Assembly (NCBI GenBank): GCA_017883205.1
Contig: JADGNZ010000007.1
Span: forward strand, 99,414 to 163,413
Length of the DNA stretch: 64,000 nucleotides
Reading direction: 5' to 3'
Origin: Thermoanaerobaculia bacterium
Lineage (GTDB): Bacteria > Acidobacteriota > Thermoanaerobaculia > Gp7-AA8
Made by a program: the position numbers and the translations under genes. The notes under the pieces were generated by a model. It saw only the letters and a list, made by a program, of their open reading frames with translations, was not told where the DNA came from and ran no database searches. Positions 53,093-59,932 of this stretch are shown here, in pieces; within the stretch, counting starts at the first letter, position 1; each line of letters starts with the position of its first letter.

Positions 53093-53772
53093 GGGCGAAG
53101 ACGCTGGTCGTGATTCCCGCGCTGAACGCGGAGCGAAGCATTGGAGTCGTTGTGCGCGAATCCAAGCTCGTGAACGATGACGTGCTGGTCATCGACGACG
53201 GCTCGTCCGATCGAACCAGCGAAATGGCCCGTGATGCCGGAGCGCAAGTGATTCGCCACGACGTCAACAAGGGGAAAGGCGCAGCGTTGAAGACCGGCTT
53301 CGCGTACGCGCTGGAAAACAACTTCGAAGTCGTCGTGACACTCGACGCCGATGGCCAGCATCTTCCCCAGGAGATTCCTAAGTTCATGACCGCGTACGAA
53401 GAGACCGGCGCGGACCTGATCATCGGCGGCCGCGCGCATCTCTTTCCGCAGATGATTCCGCGCCGCCGCTTTGCGAATCGCTTCTCGGCCCGCTCGATCG
53501 CGTTTGCATCGAAGACCGCCGTCACGGACTCGCAAAGCGGTTTCCGCCTTTACTCCGCGCACTTGCTGCGGAACGTCCGGCTGCGCTCGGATGGCTTCGA
53601 TCTCGAGAGTGAAGTGATCGTCTACGCCGGCTGCCGCAGATTCAAAGTCGTCACGATTCCGATCGAGCTCGGCTTCGTCGACGGCCTGTCGACCAGCCAC
53701 TACAAGCCGCTCGCCGACACGTTGCGAATCGCCTGGACGGTGATGCGCGCGCGATATCTCTGGCGGTCGTGA
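53089..53772 (+). CDS. Family 2 glycosyltransferase (DPM1-like)
   Basis: 227 aa with a GTG start overlapping the previous stop. TLVVIPALNAERSIGVVV opens the GT-A fold. VLVIDDGSSDRTSEMARDAGAQVI and VTLDADGQHLPQEIPKF (DxD-like DAD) follow. GFDLESEVIVYA is a further polyprenol-phosphate-mannose-synthase-like mark. It ends the five-gene unit. A sugar or lipid carrier step in the locus product is plausible. Confidence 0.88.
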   Translation: MRAKTLVVIPALNAERSIGVVVRESKLVNDDVLVIDDGSSDRTSEMARDAGAQVIRHDVNKGKGAALKTGFAYALENNFEVVVTLDADGQHLPQEIPKFMTAYEETGADLIIGGRAHLFPQMIPRRRFANRFSARSIAFASKTAVTDSQSGFRLYSAHLLRNVRLRSDGFDLESEVIVYAGCRRFKVVTIPIELGFVDGLSTSHYKPLADTLRIAWTVMRARYLWRS

Positions 53773-53773
53773 G

Positions 53774-53801
53774 GTGGCACGGACACTTCTGTCCGTGCCA
53801 C
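53774..53801. terminator. Perfect 12-bp hairpin between convergent genes
   Basis: GTGGCACGGACA, loop CTTC, TGTCCGTGCCAC. It lies two bases past the GT2 stop and about 20 bp before the M28 peptidase stop. No T-run follows, so it is a bidirectional hairpin or REP-like element rather than a classic intrinsic terminator. Confidence 0.7.
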
Positions 53802-53821
53802 ACACAATCGCGAGACGTCAG

Positions 53822-55432
53822 TCAGTGTTTAGGCGTCGCTGCTGCCGGAGCCGCCGGCGTGGCGGGCAGATCGCTCTTCGCCAGCGGCTTGCGAGGCATC
53901 ATCTCCGGCCGGTTGGCCGCCTCCCATACAAAAGTGGCCATGACCACCGCAGCTTGCTCCAGGTCGTCGCGCTGCAGCCGGTCATACACGTCGAAGTTCG
54001 TGTGGTGAGTGCGCTCGCTGTACTCGACCTCGTCCTGGATGAATTGAAACCCTGGAAGGCCGACGCCGTCGAAGGAGAGATGGTCGGTACCGCCCGTGTT
54101 TCGCTCGGTGACGGTGGTAACGCCGAGGTCCTTCAGCGGTTCAATCCATGCGGCGAAGATCGGTGCCACGGCGAAGTTATCCTGCGCGTAGACGCCGCGG
54201 ATCTTCCCGGTGCCATTGTCGAGATTGAAGTACGCCGAGAGTTTGGCGTACTCCGGTTTGATCGTCAGCGGGCCGGGATTGCGCCGCATCGTCGCCGGGA
54301 TGTCGCGCTCGGCGGGCGGAGGCTCCGGGCGTGAGGCGAAGTGCTCGTAGACATAAGCGTGCGAGCCGAGGAGACCTTCTTCTTCGCCGCTCCAGAGAGC
54401 GATGCGGATGGTCCGCTTCGGGGCGATGCCAATCGCTTTCAGGATGCGCACTGCCTCCATCGCCACCACCGTGCCGGCGCCGTTATCGGTCGCGCCCGTG
54501 CCGCCGTGCCATGAGTCCAGATGGCCGCCAAGCATGACGATTTCGCCCTTCTTGTCGGTGCCGGGAATCTCGGCGATGGTGTTGTAGGCGTTCTTGTCCT
54601 GATCGTAGTAAGTGGTCTTGACGTTCACCTCGAGGCCCACTTCCTTGCCCTGATCGGTCAGGCGCGCCAGGCGGTTGTACTGCTCGGTCGACATTACGAT
54701 TGCTGGAACGGGATACTGCTCGCCGTCCTTCTGCGTGCCGGCGCCCTGGACGTGAAACGTACCGTAGTCAGCGGGATCGGAATCGATCATGACCAGCGGT
54801 TTCTCTTCGGCAAGGAACTTGGTCAAGGCTTTGCGGAAGGCGTTGCGCTTGGCGGCTTCCTCACGCGTGAAGCGCGGGCGGCCGGGCAGTTCGTAACTCT
54901 CCTCGTCGGTCAACTCCTTTTGGGTGTAGCGCGAGTACTGAAGCTTTTCATGCGGCTTGATCTCTCTCGCGTCGCCGTTCAGCACGATCTTGCCTGCCAG
55001 CTTGCCCCGATACTTTTCGATGTCTTCGACGGTCTCGATCTTCACCCTGACCGGCTTGCCGCTGATGACGCCGTTCGTGCCCGGAGTCCATGCCCGCGGC
55101 AGGGCCCAGAGTTGTGCGACGTCAGGGGAGGTCATCCGCACCGTGCATTCTTCGTACGACCAGCCGCGGCCGAATGGTCCCCAGCTCTCCAGATGTGCGT
55201 TGCTGAGGCCAAACTCAGTCAGCTTGTCGCGAGTCCACTCGTTCGCGCGCTTCATGTTTGGTGAGCCGGTGAGACGCGGGCCGATGAAGTCCATCAATCC
55301 CTCGGCAGTATCCATGACTTTCGAATTGCGGAACCCTTCCTGCCGGATGCGGTTCTGCATCGTCAGGTCGGGAGTATCGGCGGCGAATAGAGAGGTCGCG
55401 AGAAGAGCGATCAGCGCAAGCAGTTTTTTCAT
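53822..55432 (-). CDS. Secreted M28-family metallopeptidase with PA domain
   Basis: 536 aa. The signal peptide is MKKLLALIALLATSLFA. A PA-like insert (about 125-265) sits ahead of and within the M28 peptidase fold. Zinc ligands and catalytic residues appear in MLGGHLDSWHGGTGATDNGAG, ALWSGEEEGLLGSHAYV (catalytic Glu), and NFDVYDRL preceded by THH near the C-terminus. It is probably an aminopeptidase or carboxypeptidase acting outside the inner membrane. A TAAACT box lies 8 nt before the ATG. Confidence 0.92.
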   Translation of the reverse strand: MKKLLALIALLATSLFAADTPDLTMQNRIRQEGFRNSKVMDTAEGLMDFIGPRLTGSPNMKRANEWTRDKLTEFGLSNAHLESWGPFGRGWSYEECTVRMTSPDVAQLWALPRAWTPGTNGVISGKPVRVKIETVEDIEKYRGKLAGKIVLNGDAREIKPHEKLQYSRYTQKELTDEESYELPGRPRFTREEAAKRNAFRKALTKFLAEEKPLVMIDSDPADYGTFHVQGAGTQKDGEQYPVPAIVMSTEQYNRLARLTDQGKEVGLEVNVKTTYYDQDKNAYNTIAEIPGTDKKGEIVMLGGHLDSWHGGTGATDNGAGTVVAMEAVRILKAIGIAPKRTIRIALWSGEEEGLLGSHAYVYEHFASRPEPPPAERDIPATMRRNPGPLTIKPEYAKLSAYFNLDNGTGKIRGVYAQDNFAVAPIFAAWIEPLKDLGVTTVTERNTGGTDHLSFDGVGLPGFQFIQDEVEYSERTHHTNFDVYDRLQRDDLEQAAVVMATFVWEAANRPEMMPRKPLAKSDLPATPAAPAAATPKH

Positions 55433-55440
55433 GGCCGCGC

Positions 55441-55446
55441 AGTTTA
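55441..55446 (-). promoter_or_regulatory. -10 box TAAACT 8 nt before the M28 peptidase gene
   Basis: TAAACT on the minus strand, then GCGCGGCC, then the ATG at 55432. No Shine-Dalgarno. Confidence 0.4.
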
Positions 55447-55507
55447 GCGGAATCGGCCGCGGTGGTGCGGGCGGAATGGCGGTGAGAATGTGTATGCTGT
55501 CCTGGAC

Positions 55508-55663
55508 ATGGACGATTCCGAAAAAGACTCTAAGGTCGAACTCAAATCATCGTTGTCGGGTTGCCGGTAGTATCAGGAGCTCAGTGAGTACTGGGACACG
55601 CATAGCCTTGCAGATCACTGGGATCAGACATCGGCCGTCGAATTGGAATTGGAACAGGCGTGA
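55508..55663 (+). pseudogene. Antitoxin-like reading frame interrupted by TAG
   Basis: An ATG at 55508 opens a 52-codon frame that is broken by one in-frame TAG at 55568-55570 and ends in TGA at 55661-55663. The part after the TAG reads LSEYWDTHSLADHWDQTSAVELELEQA-like (shown in pieces: EYWDTHSLADHWDQ, then VELELE), which closely resembles the short C-terminal box of CopG/BrnA-type antitoxins. The first part is charged (MDDSEKDSKVELK). No toxin gene follows. It is either a relic or a gene with a premature stop. Confidence 0.55.
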
Positions 55664-55713
55664 CGCCGCGTCGGCTGAATCGGCTATTAGCCAGCAGGGT
55701 TCGGGATCTCGCG

Positions 55714-55908
55714 CTACGGATGAGCTTCGATTGTGGCGCGTGCGGCGTGTCTGGTGACCTTTGCGTCTTCCAGCGGCTCTCTGCGTGAAACCTGGCGCGC
55801 GCTCCGGTTCGTGTTCCGTCCAACCCACGTGAGAAGACCAGCGAGCGCCGCGGAAACGGCAAGCGAGGAGATCAGAACGGCTGCGCCAAATTCGAGAAGT
55901 TCGGTCAT
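55714..55908 (-). CDS. Possible small membrane protein
   Basis: 64 aa: a hydrophobic helix (FGAAVLISSLAVSAALAGLLTWV) then a basic tail (RNTNRSARQVSRREP). Its ATG overlaps the stop of a 28-codon upstream frame that also encodes one helix. No ribosome site or family was seen. The support is the helix and the coupling. Confidence 0.35.
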   Translation of the reverse strand: MTELLEFGAAVLISSLAVSAALAGLLTWVGRNTNRSARQVSRREPLEDAKVTRHAARATIEAHP

Positions 55909-55991
55909 TTCAGGACCCCCGCTCCGAACACGAAAACGGCTGTCGTGATGATCAACGCGAGCACAACGAAAATGATGTCAGGCCAGACCAC
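55905..55991 (-). CDS. Possible 28-aa single-helix peptide
   Basis: A GTG at 55991 opens VWPDIIFVVLALIITTAVFVF, almost entirely one membrane helix. It ends by overlapping the ATG of the next small frame. No ribosome site is seen. It is listed because small-protein pairs of this sort are easily missed. Confidence 0.25.
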   Translation of the reverse strand: MVWPDIIFVVLALIITTAVFVFGAGVLK

Positions 55992-56026
55992 AGTGCGGGA
56001 GTAGTGGGTTCGTGGTGGCCGCCTGC

Positions 56027-56032
56027 TAGAAT
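56027..56032 (+). promoter_or_regulatory. -10 box TAGAAT 8 nt before the DUF433 gene
   Basis: TAGAAT then TGTTAGTT then the GTG at 56041. No Shine-Dalgarno. Confidence 0.45.
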
Positions 56033-56040
56033 TGTTAGTT

Positions 56041-56244
56041 GTGGAGTACTTCGACATCATCACCGTGGAGCCCGGTAAGCGGAGCGGTCAGCCGTGCGTT
56101 CGCGGGATGCGCATTTCCGTGCACGACGTTCTCTCTTACCTTGCGTCGGGAATGACCGAGCAGGAGATCCTTGCCGATTTTCCGGAGCTCACCCGCGAAG
56201 ACATCCTGGCATGTCTTGGCTACGCGGCCGACCGCAACAATTAG
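56041..56244 (+). CDS. DUF433 antitoxin-type protein
   Basis: 67 aa from the GTG at 56041 (a TTG 9 bp upstream is possible). The family pattern is clear: EYFDIITVEPGKRSGQPCVRGMRISVHDVLSYLASGMTEQEILADFPELTREDI (each piece as seen), a winged-helix-like fold found in antitoxins of the VapB/DUF433 group. No PIN toxin follows; a convergent ParE-type toxin overlaps its stop by 4 bp. Confidence 0.85.
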   Translation: MEYFDIITVEPGKRSGQPCVRGMRISVHDVLSYLASGMTEQEILADFPELTREDILACLGYAADRNN

Positions 56245-56567
56245 ACGCCGGATCGCAAACGCGGGCCCGAGCCACGCGCCGAATGCCAGAAGGCCACAAC
56301 TTGAATCATGTTTGGTGGATTGCCGTGAACTCGGTAATACAAGTAGTAACCCACGCGATTCAGGTATACGCGACGGACGTTCCGCATCCGAACATCGCGT
56401 ACAAGCACGCCAACGTGCGGCTGAGTGGAGATGAGCGCGATCGCCTGTTCGAGATCTTCAGCGAGAGCTCCGGGTGCTTTTGTGCGATTTTCCCACCACC
56501 AGATGCGGGCTTGGTCGACGTGCCTGTCCGCTCGCCGCGTGAACTTGACAGGTAGACGCTCGGTCAC
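56241..56567 (-). CDS. ParE-family toxin
   Basis: 108 aa. LPVKFTRRADRHVDQARIWWWENRTKAPGALAEDLEQAI, VRRVYLNRVGYYLYYRVHG and IQVVAFWHSARGSGP follow the ParE/RelE fold, including the final basic/aromatic turn. It overlaps its antitoxin by 4 bp and its 3' end overlaps the DUF433 gene on the other strand. Confidence 0.85.
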   Translation of the reverse strand: MTERLPVKFTRRADRHVDQARIWWWENRTKAPGALAEDLEQAIALISTQPHVGVLVRDVRMRNVRRVYLNRVGYYLYYRVHGNPPNMIQVVAFWHSARGSGPRLRSGV

Positions 56568-56785
56568 CGCGGGTTCCGAAGTTTCCGAAGAACCTCTTCC
56601 GCAGGAATCAATTCGCCTCGGTCGGCTTCAGCGATCGATTCCAGAAGCTCCGCTTCCTGGTCTGCGTCAAGCTCGAAAGTTTCGTCAGCTTCCCGAGCGA
56701 GAACCGTAACGAGCAAGCCCTCCGGCAGCGGCTCGCCTTCGACGATGACGTGACCGGATACAACGACACCGGGCGCAATTCTCAT
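56564..56785 (-). CDS. Antitoxin of the ParE-type pair
   Basis: 73 aa, acidic. The N-terminal half (MRIAPGVVVSGHVIVEGEPLPEGLLVTVLA) looks like an AbrB- or DUF104-like beta fold, and the C-terminal half (FELDADQEAELLESIAEADRGELIPAEEVLRKL) is the helical toxin-binding tail of Phd/RelB-type antitoxins. Its TAGAAT box lies 6 nt before the ATG. Confidence 0.75.
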   Translation of the reverse strand: MRIAPGVVVSGHVIVEGEPLPEGLLVTVLAREADETFELDADQEAELLESIAEADRGELIPAEEVLRKLRNPR

Positions 56786-56791
56786 GCATGG

Positions 56792-56797
56792 ATTCTA
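56792..56797 (-). promoter_or_regulatory. -10 box TAGAAT 6 nt before the antitoxin gene
   Basis: TAGAAT on the minus strand, 6 nt from the ATG at 56785; the gap has no ribosome site. Confidence 0.5.
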
Positions 56798-56863
56798 CCT
56801 CGGAGGGCCGCGCCACTGTAGCCTGGCGAGCCCCGCCGGTGCCGCATAACCATTCCGAAACGA

Positions 56864-58186
56864 TCAAAGATCCAACTCCCCCCAATCGATCGACGTCGGC
56901 ACGTTCGACTTCGCGAAGATTGTGGCCAGCATCTCGGCGGGGCGGTAGACGCGGATGTCGCCGAACTCGCTCGGTCGGCGCGTTTTCATCGTGAAGAGCG
57001 CGCGTTGCGAGGCGTAATCGAAGTTGGCGTGGAAGTCGTCGTCCTTTTTCTGATCGAACATCGACCGCAGCACGTTGAGCTGGTTGGCGAGATGGTCGGC
57101 CGGATCCACGGTCGATGACGACTTCTGCTGCCGCGCCGCTTTTTTGCGAACGGGCTCCATGCCGATGGCCATCGATCGCAGGTCTTCGAGCTCCTGATCG
57201 ACGCGGCTGCTCTTCGGCGCTTTCTTCCCCTCGGGCGGCAGCAGCATGGCCGGGATCTTGTTGCAGTTGGCGCGGTGGATGGCTTCGCTGCGTGTGATCC
57301 AGCCGAGGTTGGTGACGCCGCATCGCGCGGAAACGTTCGACGTCAGATTCTCGATGAACGGTTTCACAGCCGTCTGGAACGAATCTTCGACGCCGTTGAA
57401 GAGATTGAGTACGTAGTGGACGCGGAACTCGTCAAGCGTCTGCTGCACGGTTCGTGTGATGGGATGGTCGCCGAGGTTCCCGGCGAGATCGTCGGCGAAC
57501 GCGTCGAGATTTCCGATCGCCGAGTCGTAGACGTCTTCGACCTGATCGATGAGATCGTTGATCAATTTCCAGAAGTCGAGTTTTCCGTTGACGGTAGAAA
57601 AGAACGGCGACTCACGGCTGAAAATCAGGCGCAGCTTCCGGAAGAGAATCGCTTTGACGATGTCGGACGCTGCCAGCGTGGCGCTCGGAAGGTGTGGCGT
57701 GAAGATGAGCACTCCGGAGTTCGAGAACGGCAGGAAGTCGATGACGTTGGCGTCGAGCCCCGCGCGCATGTCGAGGATGACGTAGTCGGCATCGAGCCCG
57801 TTGATGGCTTCGATCAGCCGGTCTTTGTTCGCTGCTCCGAAATTCGTGATCTCGTCGATGAGGTGAAGTGGTCCGGCCACGAAACCGAAGTTGCGGAAGA
57901 CGCCTTTGGGATCGAGCTTCGCGTCGAGATGCGTCACGCAACTGTTGAGCGGCTCGCCCTTGCGGAAGAAGTGGTAGAGGTCTTTTTCGATCGGGACGTC
58001 GATGGCGTTTCGGATCGCGGACGTCCCGGTATCCAAGTCGACGAGGATCGTGCGGCCGTGACGCGAGAGGGCAAGCGAAAAGTTGATGGCGAAGGTTGTC
58101 TTGCCAACTCCGCCCTTGCCGGAGGAGATCGGAATGATCCGTTTGATGGCCACTCGCGTTGGGAACTTCGCCGCGGAGTGTAGCAT
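56864..58186 (-). CDS. MinD/FlhG-like ParA-family ATPase
   Basis: 440 aa. The deviant Walker A SSGKGGVGKTT is at 21-31, switch DLDTGTSAIRNAI follows, and DYVILDMRAGLDANVIDFL carries the switch II Asp. The long C-terminal region (about 200-440) is not part of a standard MinD and has no known domain. No MinC/MinE or flagellar gene is near. A role in positioning or scaffolding is likely; the cargo is unknown. It is divergent from a Crp-type regulator. Confidence 0.82.
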   Translation of the reverse strand: MLHSAAKFPTRVAIKRIIPISSGKGGVGKTTFAINFSLALSRHGRTILVDLDTGTSAIRNAIDVPIEKDLYHFFRKGEPLNSCVTHLDAKLDPKGVFRNFGFVAGPLHLIDEITNFGAANKDRLIEAINGLDADYVILDMRAGLDANVIDFLPFSNSGVLIFTPHLPSATLAASDIVKAILFRKLRLIFSRESPFFSTVNGKLDFWKLINDLIDQVEDVYDSAIGNLDAFADDLAGNLGDHPITRTVQQTLDEFRVHYVLNLFNGVEDSFQTAVKPFIENLTSNVSARCGVTNLGWITRSEAIHRANCNKIPAMLLPPEGKKAPKSSRVDQELEDLRSMAIGMEPVRKKAARQQKSSSTVDPADHLANQLNVLRSMFDQKKDDDFHANFDYASQRALFTMKTRRPSEFGDIRVYRPAEMLATIFAKSNVPTSIDWGELDL

Positions 58187-58211
58187 CGGGGTTGCATCCC
58201 TGCTTTGCTGC

Positions 58212-58217
58212 TAAAAT
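58212..58217 (+). promoter_or_regulatory. -10 box TAAAAT 10 nt before the Crp-type gene
   Basis: TAAAAT then CCCGGCGCAA then the GTG at 58228. No Shine-Dalgarno. Confidence 0.45.
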
Positions 58218-58227
58218 CCCGGCGCAA

Positions 58228-58911
58228 GTGCTCCCCTCATCGTTTTATAGGAAGTTTACGCTGTTCGCGGAGCTGGACGACCGTGAGCTGGCGTCGATCG
58301 CAGCGGTGGCGAAAACGCGCCGCTACGCGAAGGACGATGCTGTTTTCCATGCCGACGAGATCGGCGATGTCTTCTATCTCATCCGCGAAGGGCAGGTGAA
58401 AGTGACGATGATCTCTCCCGAGGGGAAAGAGATCATCCTCTCGATCCTCGGCGTCGGCGATTTCTTCGGCGAGATGGCGTTGTTCGATAACGAGCCGCGC
58501 TCGGCGACCGTGATCGCCACCGAGCCGCTGGAGATCGTGTCGATCTGGCGCTCCGACTTTCTTCACATCCTCAGCGAGAATTTCTCGATCGCACAGAAAG
58601 TGCTGGCCGAGCTCTCCAAGCGGCTGCGTGATGCGTCGAATCGGATCGAGTCGCTGGCGACGATGGATGTCTACGGCCGCCTGGCTCGCTTCTTTCTCGA
58701 TCTTGCCCGCCAGAACGGCAAGTCACTCGACAACGACTACATCGCCGTGACCCGGCCCACACACCAGGCGATCGCAAACACGATCGGCACATCGCGCGAG
58801 ACGGTGTCGCGATTGATCCATGATCTGATGAAGCAAAACCTCCTGCTGTCCGAGGGGAAGACGATCTATCTGCGCAAAACGGCGCTCGATCAGTTCCGCG
58901 CGGAGCTCTGA
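58228..58911 (+). CDS. Crp/Fnr-family transcription regulator
   Basis: 227 aa from the GTG at 58228. The N-terminal cyclic-nucleotide-binding jelly roll has DEIGDVFYLIREGQVKV and GDFFGEMALFDNEPRSATVIA. The C-terminal winged HTH has RPTHQAIANTIGTSRETVSRLIHDL. No Fe-S cysteines of the FNR type are seen. cAMP or another small ligand is expected, but binding residues were not checked in structure. It is divergent from the MinD-like gene. Confidence 0.93.
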   Translation: MLPSSFYRKFTLFAELDDRELASIAAVAKTRRYAKDDAVFHADEIGDVFYLIREGQVKVTMISPEGKEIILSILGVGDFFGEMALFDNEPRSATVIATEPLEIVSIWRSDFLHILSENFSIAQKVLAELSKRLRDASNRIESLATMDVYGRLARFFLDLARQNGKSLDNDYIAVTRPTHQAIANTIGTSRETVSRLIHDLMKQNLLLSEGKTIYLRKTALDQFRAEL

Positions 58912-59044
58912 TTCGCGGTTGTGGAGTCGCGGGGTTTCGCGGTCGCGAAGGCTAGTGAAACCCGCAAGTGCCTGCATCACAACTACCAGTGCGCGAGACT
59001 AACCTTCCGCGAGACCGCGTAACCGCGTACCCTCCGCTACCGCA
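58912..59044. repeat. Intergenic imperfect inverted repeat, GCGGTCGCGAAGG family
   Basis: The gap between the Crp gene and pgsA holds GCGGGGTTTCGCGGTCGCGAAGG near its start and the approximate complement CCTTCCGCGAGACCGCG near its end, in pieces of up to 17 bp. It is a REP-like hairpin. No gene seen. Confidence 0.55.
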
Positions 59045-59599
59045 ATGCTCACCGTTCCGAACGCACTCACGCTTCTCCGGCTCTTCGCGGTGCCGGTTTT
59101 TCTCTACGCTTCATTCCGAGGCGAGTACCGGCTGGCGTTCTTTATTTTTGCGGGCGCTGCGTTTACCGACTTTCTCGACGGCGTGATCGCCCGGCGATTC
59201 AATCAGCGCTCGCGCATCGGAGCGATTCTCGATCCGGCTGCCGACAAAACGATGATGGTCGGTGGCTACCTTTTCTACACGCTACGCGACGGTCTGCCGT
59301 GTGGGATTCCGGGATGGCTGACGTTCACGGTGCTCATCCGCGACTTCGTGATCGTGCTGTTCGCCTACCTTCTCTACACTCGTATTCACGTCAAGCGGTT
59401 CCCGCCGTCGTGGGCCGGGAAGACGTCGACAATGCTGCAGGCGGGCACGCTGGCAGTGACGATCGAGATCAATGCGTTCGGTCCCGCGCTGCTCCCGTTT
59501 CTTCAGGTTCTCTTCCGCATCGCCATGCTCGCGACGCTCTACTCCGCATGGGACTACCTGCGAAAAGGGAAGGGGATGATCGCGGCCGCGAATCCTTGA
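59045..59599 (+). CDS. pgsA: CDP-alcohol phosphatidyltransferase (PgsA-like)
   Basis: 184 aa, with the CDP-alcohol motif D-x2-DG-x2-AR-x8-G-x3-D-x3-D intact (TDFLDGVIARRFNQRSRIG and LDPAADK). Four to six membrane helices. It makes phosphatidylglycerophosphate from CDP-diacylglycerol and glycerol-3-phosphate, as in most bacteria; a cardiolipin-synthase type is the alternative. The tRNA-Lys promoter overlaps its stop. Confidence 0.9.
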   Translation: MLTVPNALTLLRLFAVPVFLYASFRGEYRLAFFIFAGAAFTDFLDGVIARRFNQRSRIGAILDPAADKTMMVGGYLFYTLRDGLPCGIPGWLTFTVLIRDFVIVLFAYLLYTRIHVKRFPPSWAGKTSTMLQAGTLAVTIEINAFGPALLPFLQVLFRIAMLATLYSAWDYLRKGKGMIAAANP

Positions 59600-59624
59600 C
59601 CGCTTTCAGCCGGTCTCCTAGAAT
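59596..59624 (+). promoter_or_regulatory. Sigma-70 promoter for tRNA-Lys (TTGACC-17-TAGAAT)
   Basis: TTGACC at 59596-59601, a 17-nt spacer and TAGAAT at 59619-59624. The tRNA starts 57 nt later. The -10 is the same TAGAAT that precedes many protein genes here. Confidence 0.6.
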
Positions 59625-59680
59625 GCGCGGCTCGCGCCGAGAAATAGATGATGGTCGCGCGAAGTTAGCAGGGGTCCTAA

Positions 59681-59756
59681 GCCTCCATAGCTCAATTGGT
59701 AGAGCAGCAGACTCTTAATCTGTTGGTTCTAGGTTCGAGTCCTAGTGGGGGCACCA
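59681..59756 (+). tRNA. tRNA-Lys (anticodon CTT)
   Basis: 76 nt including CCA. The acceptor stem GCCTCCA pairs with TGGGGGC, the anticodon loop is CTCTTAA (anticodon CTT), and the T-loop is GGTTCGAGTCC. All four arms fold. Confidence 0.97.
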
Positions 59757-59773
59757 AATCAAGTACGATGCAG

Positions 59774-59802
59774 AGGACTGAGCTCGCGCTCGGTCCTTTT
59801 TT
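59774..59802 (+). terminator. Rho-independent terminator between the tRNAs
   Basis: AGGACTGAGC, loop TCGC, GCTCGGTCCT, then a T-run. The stem has 10 pairs (one G-T). It ends the tRNA-Lys transcript before tRNA-Leu. Confidence 0.88.
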
Positions 59803-59810
59803 ACATCCGG

Positions 59811-59896
59811 GCGAAAGTGGCGGAACTGGCAGACGCGCTGGACTTAGGATCCAGTGGCCCAAAGCCGTGCGGGTTCGAGTCCCGCCTTTCGCACCA
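59811..59896 (+). tRNA. tRNA-Leu (anticodon TAG)
   Basis: 86 nt including CCA. Acceptor GCGAAAG/CTTTCGC, long variable arm (class II), anticodon TAG in the loop CTTAGGA. Confidence 0.97.
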
Positions 59897-59932
59897 ATCC
59901 AGCCGAAAAATTCATCCGAGGGTTGCCAGCGA

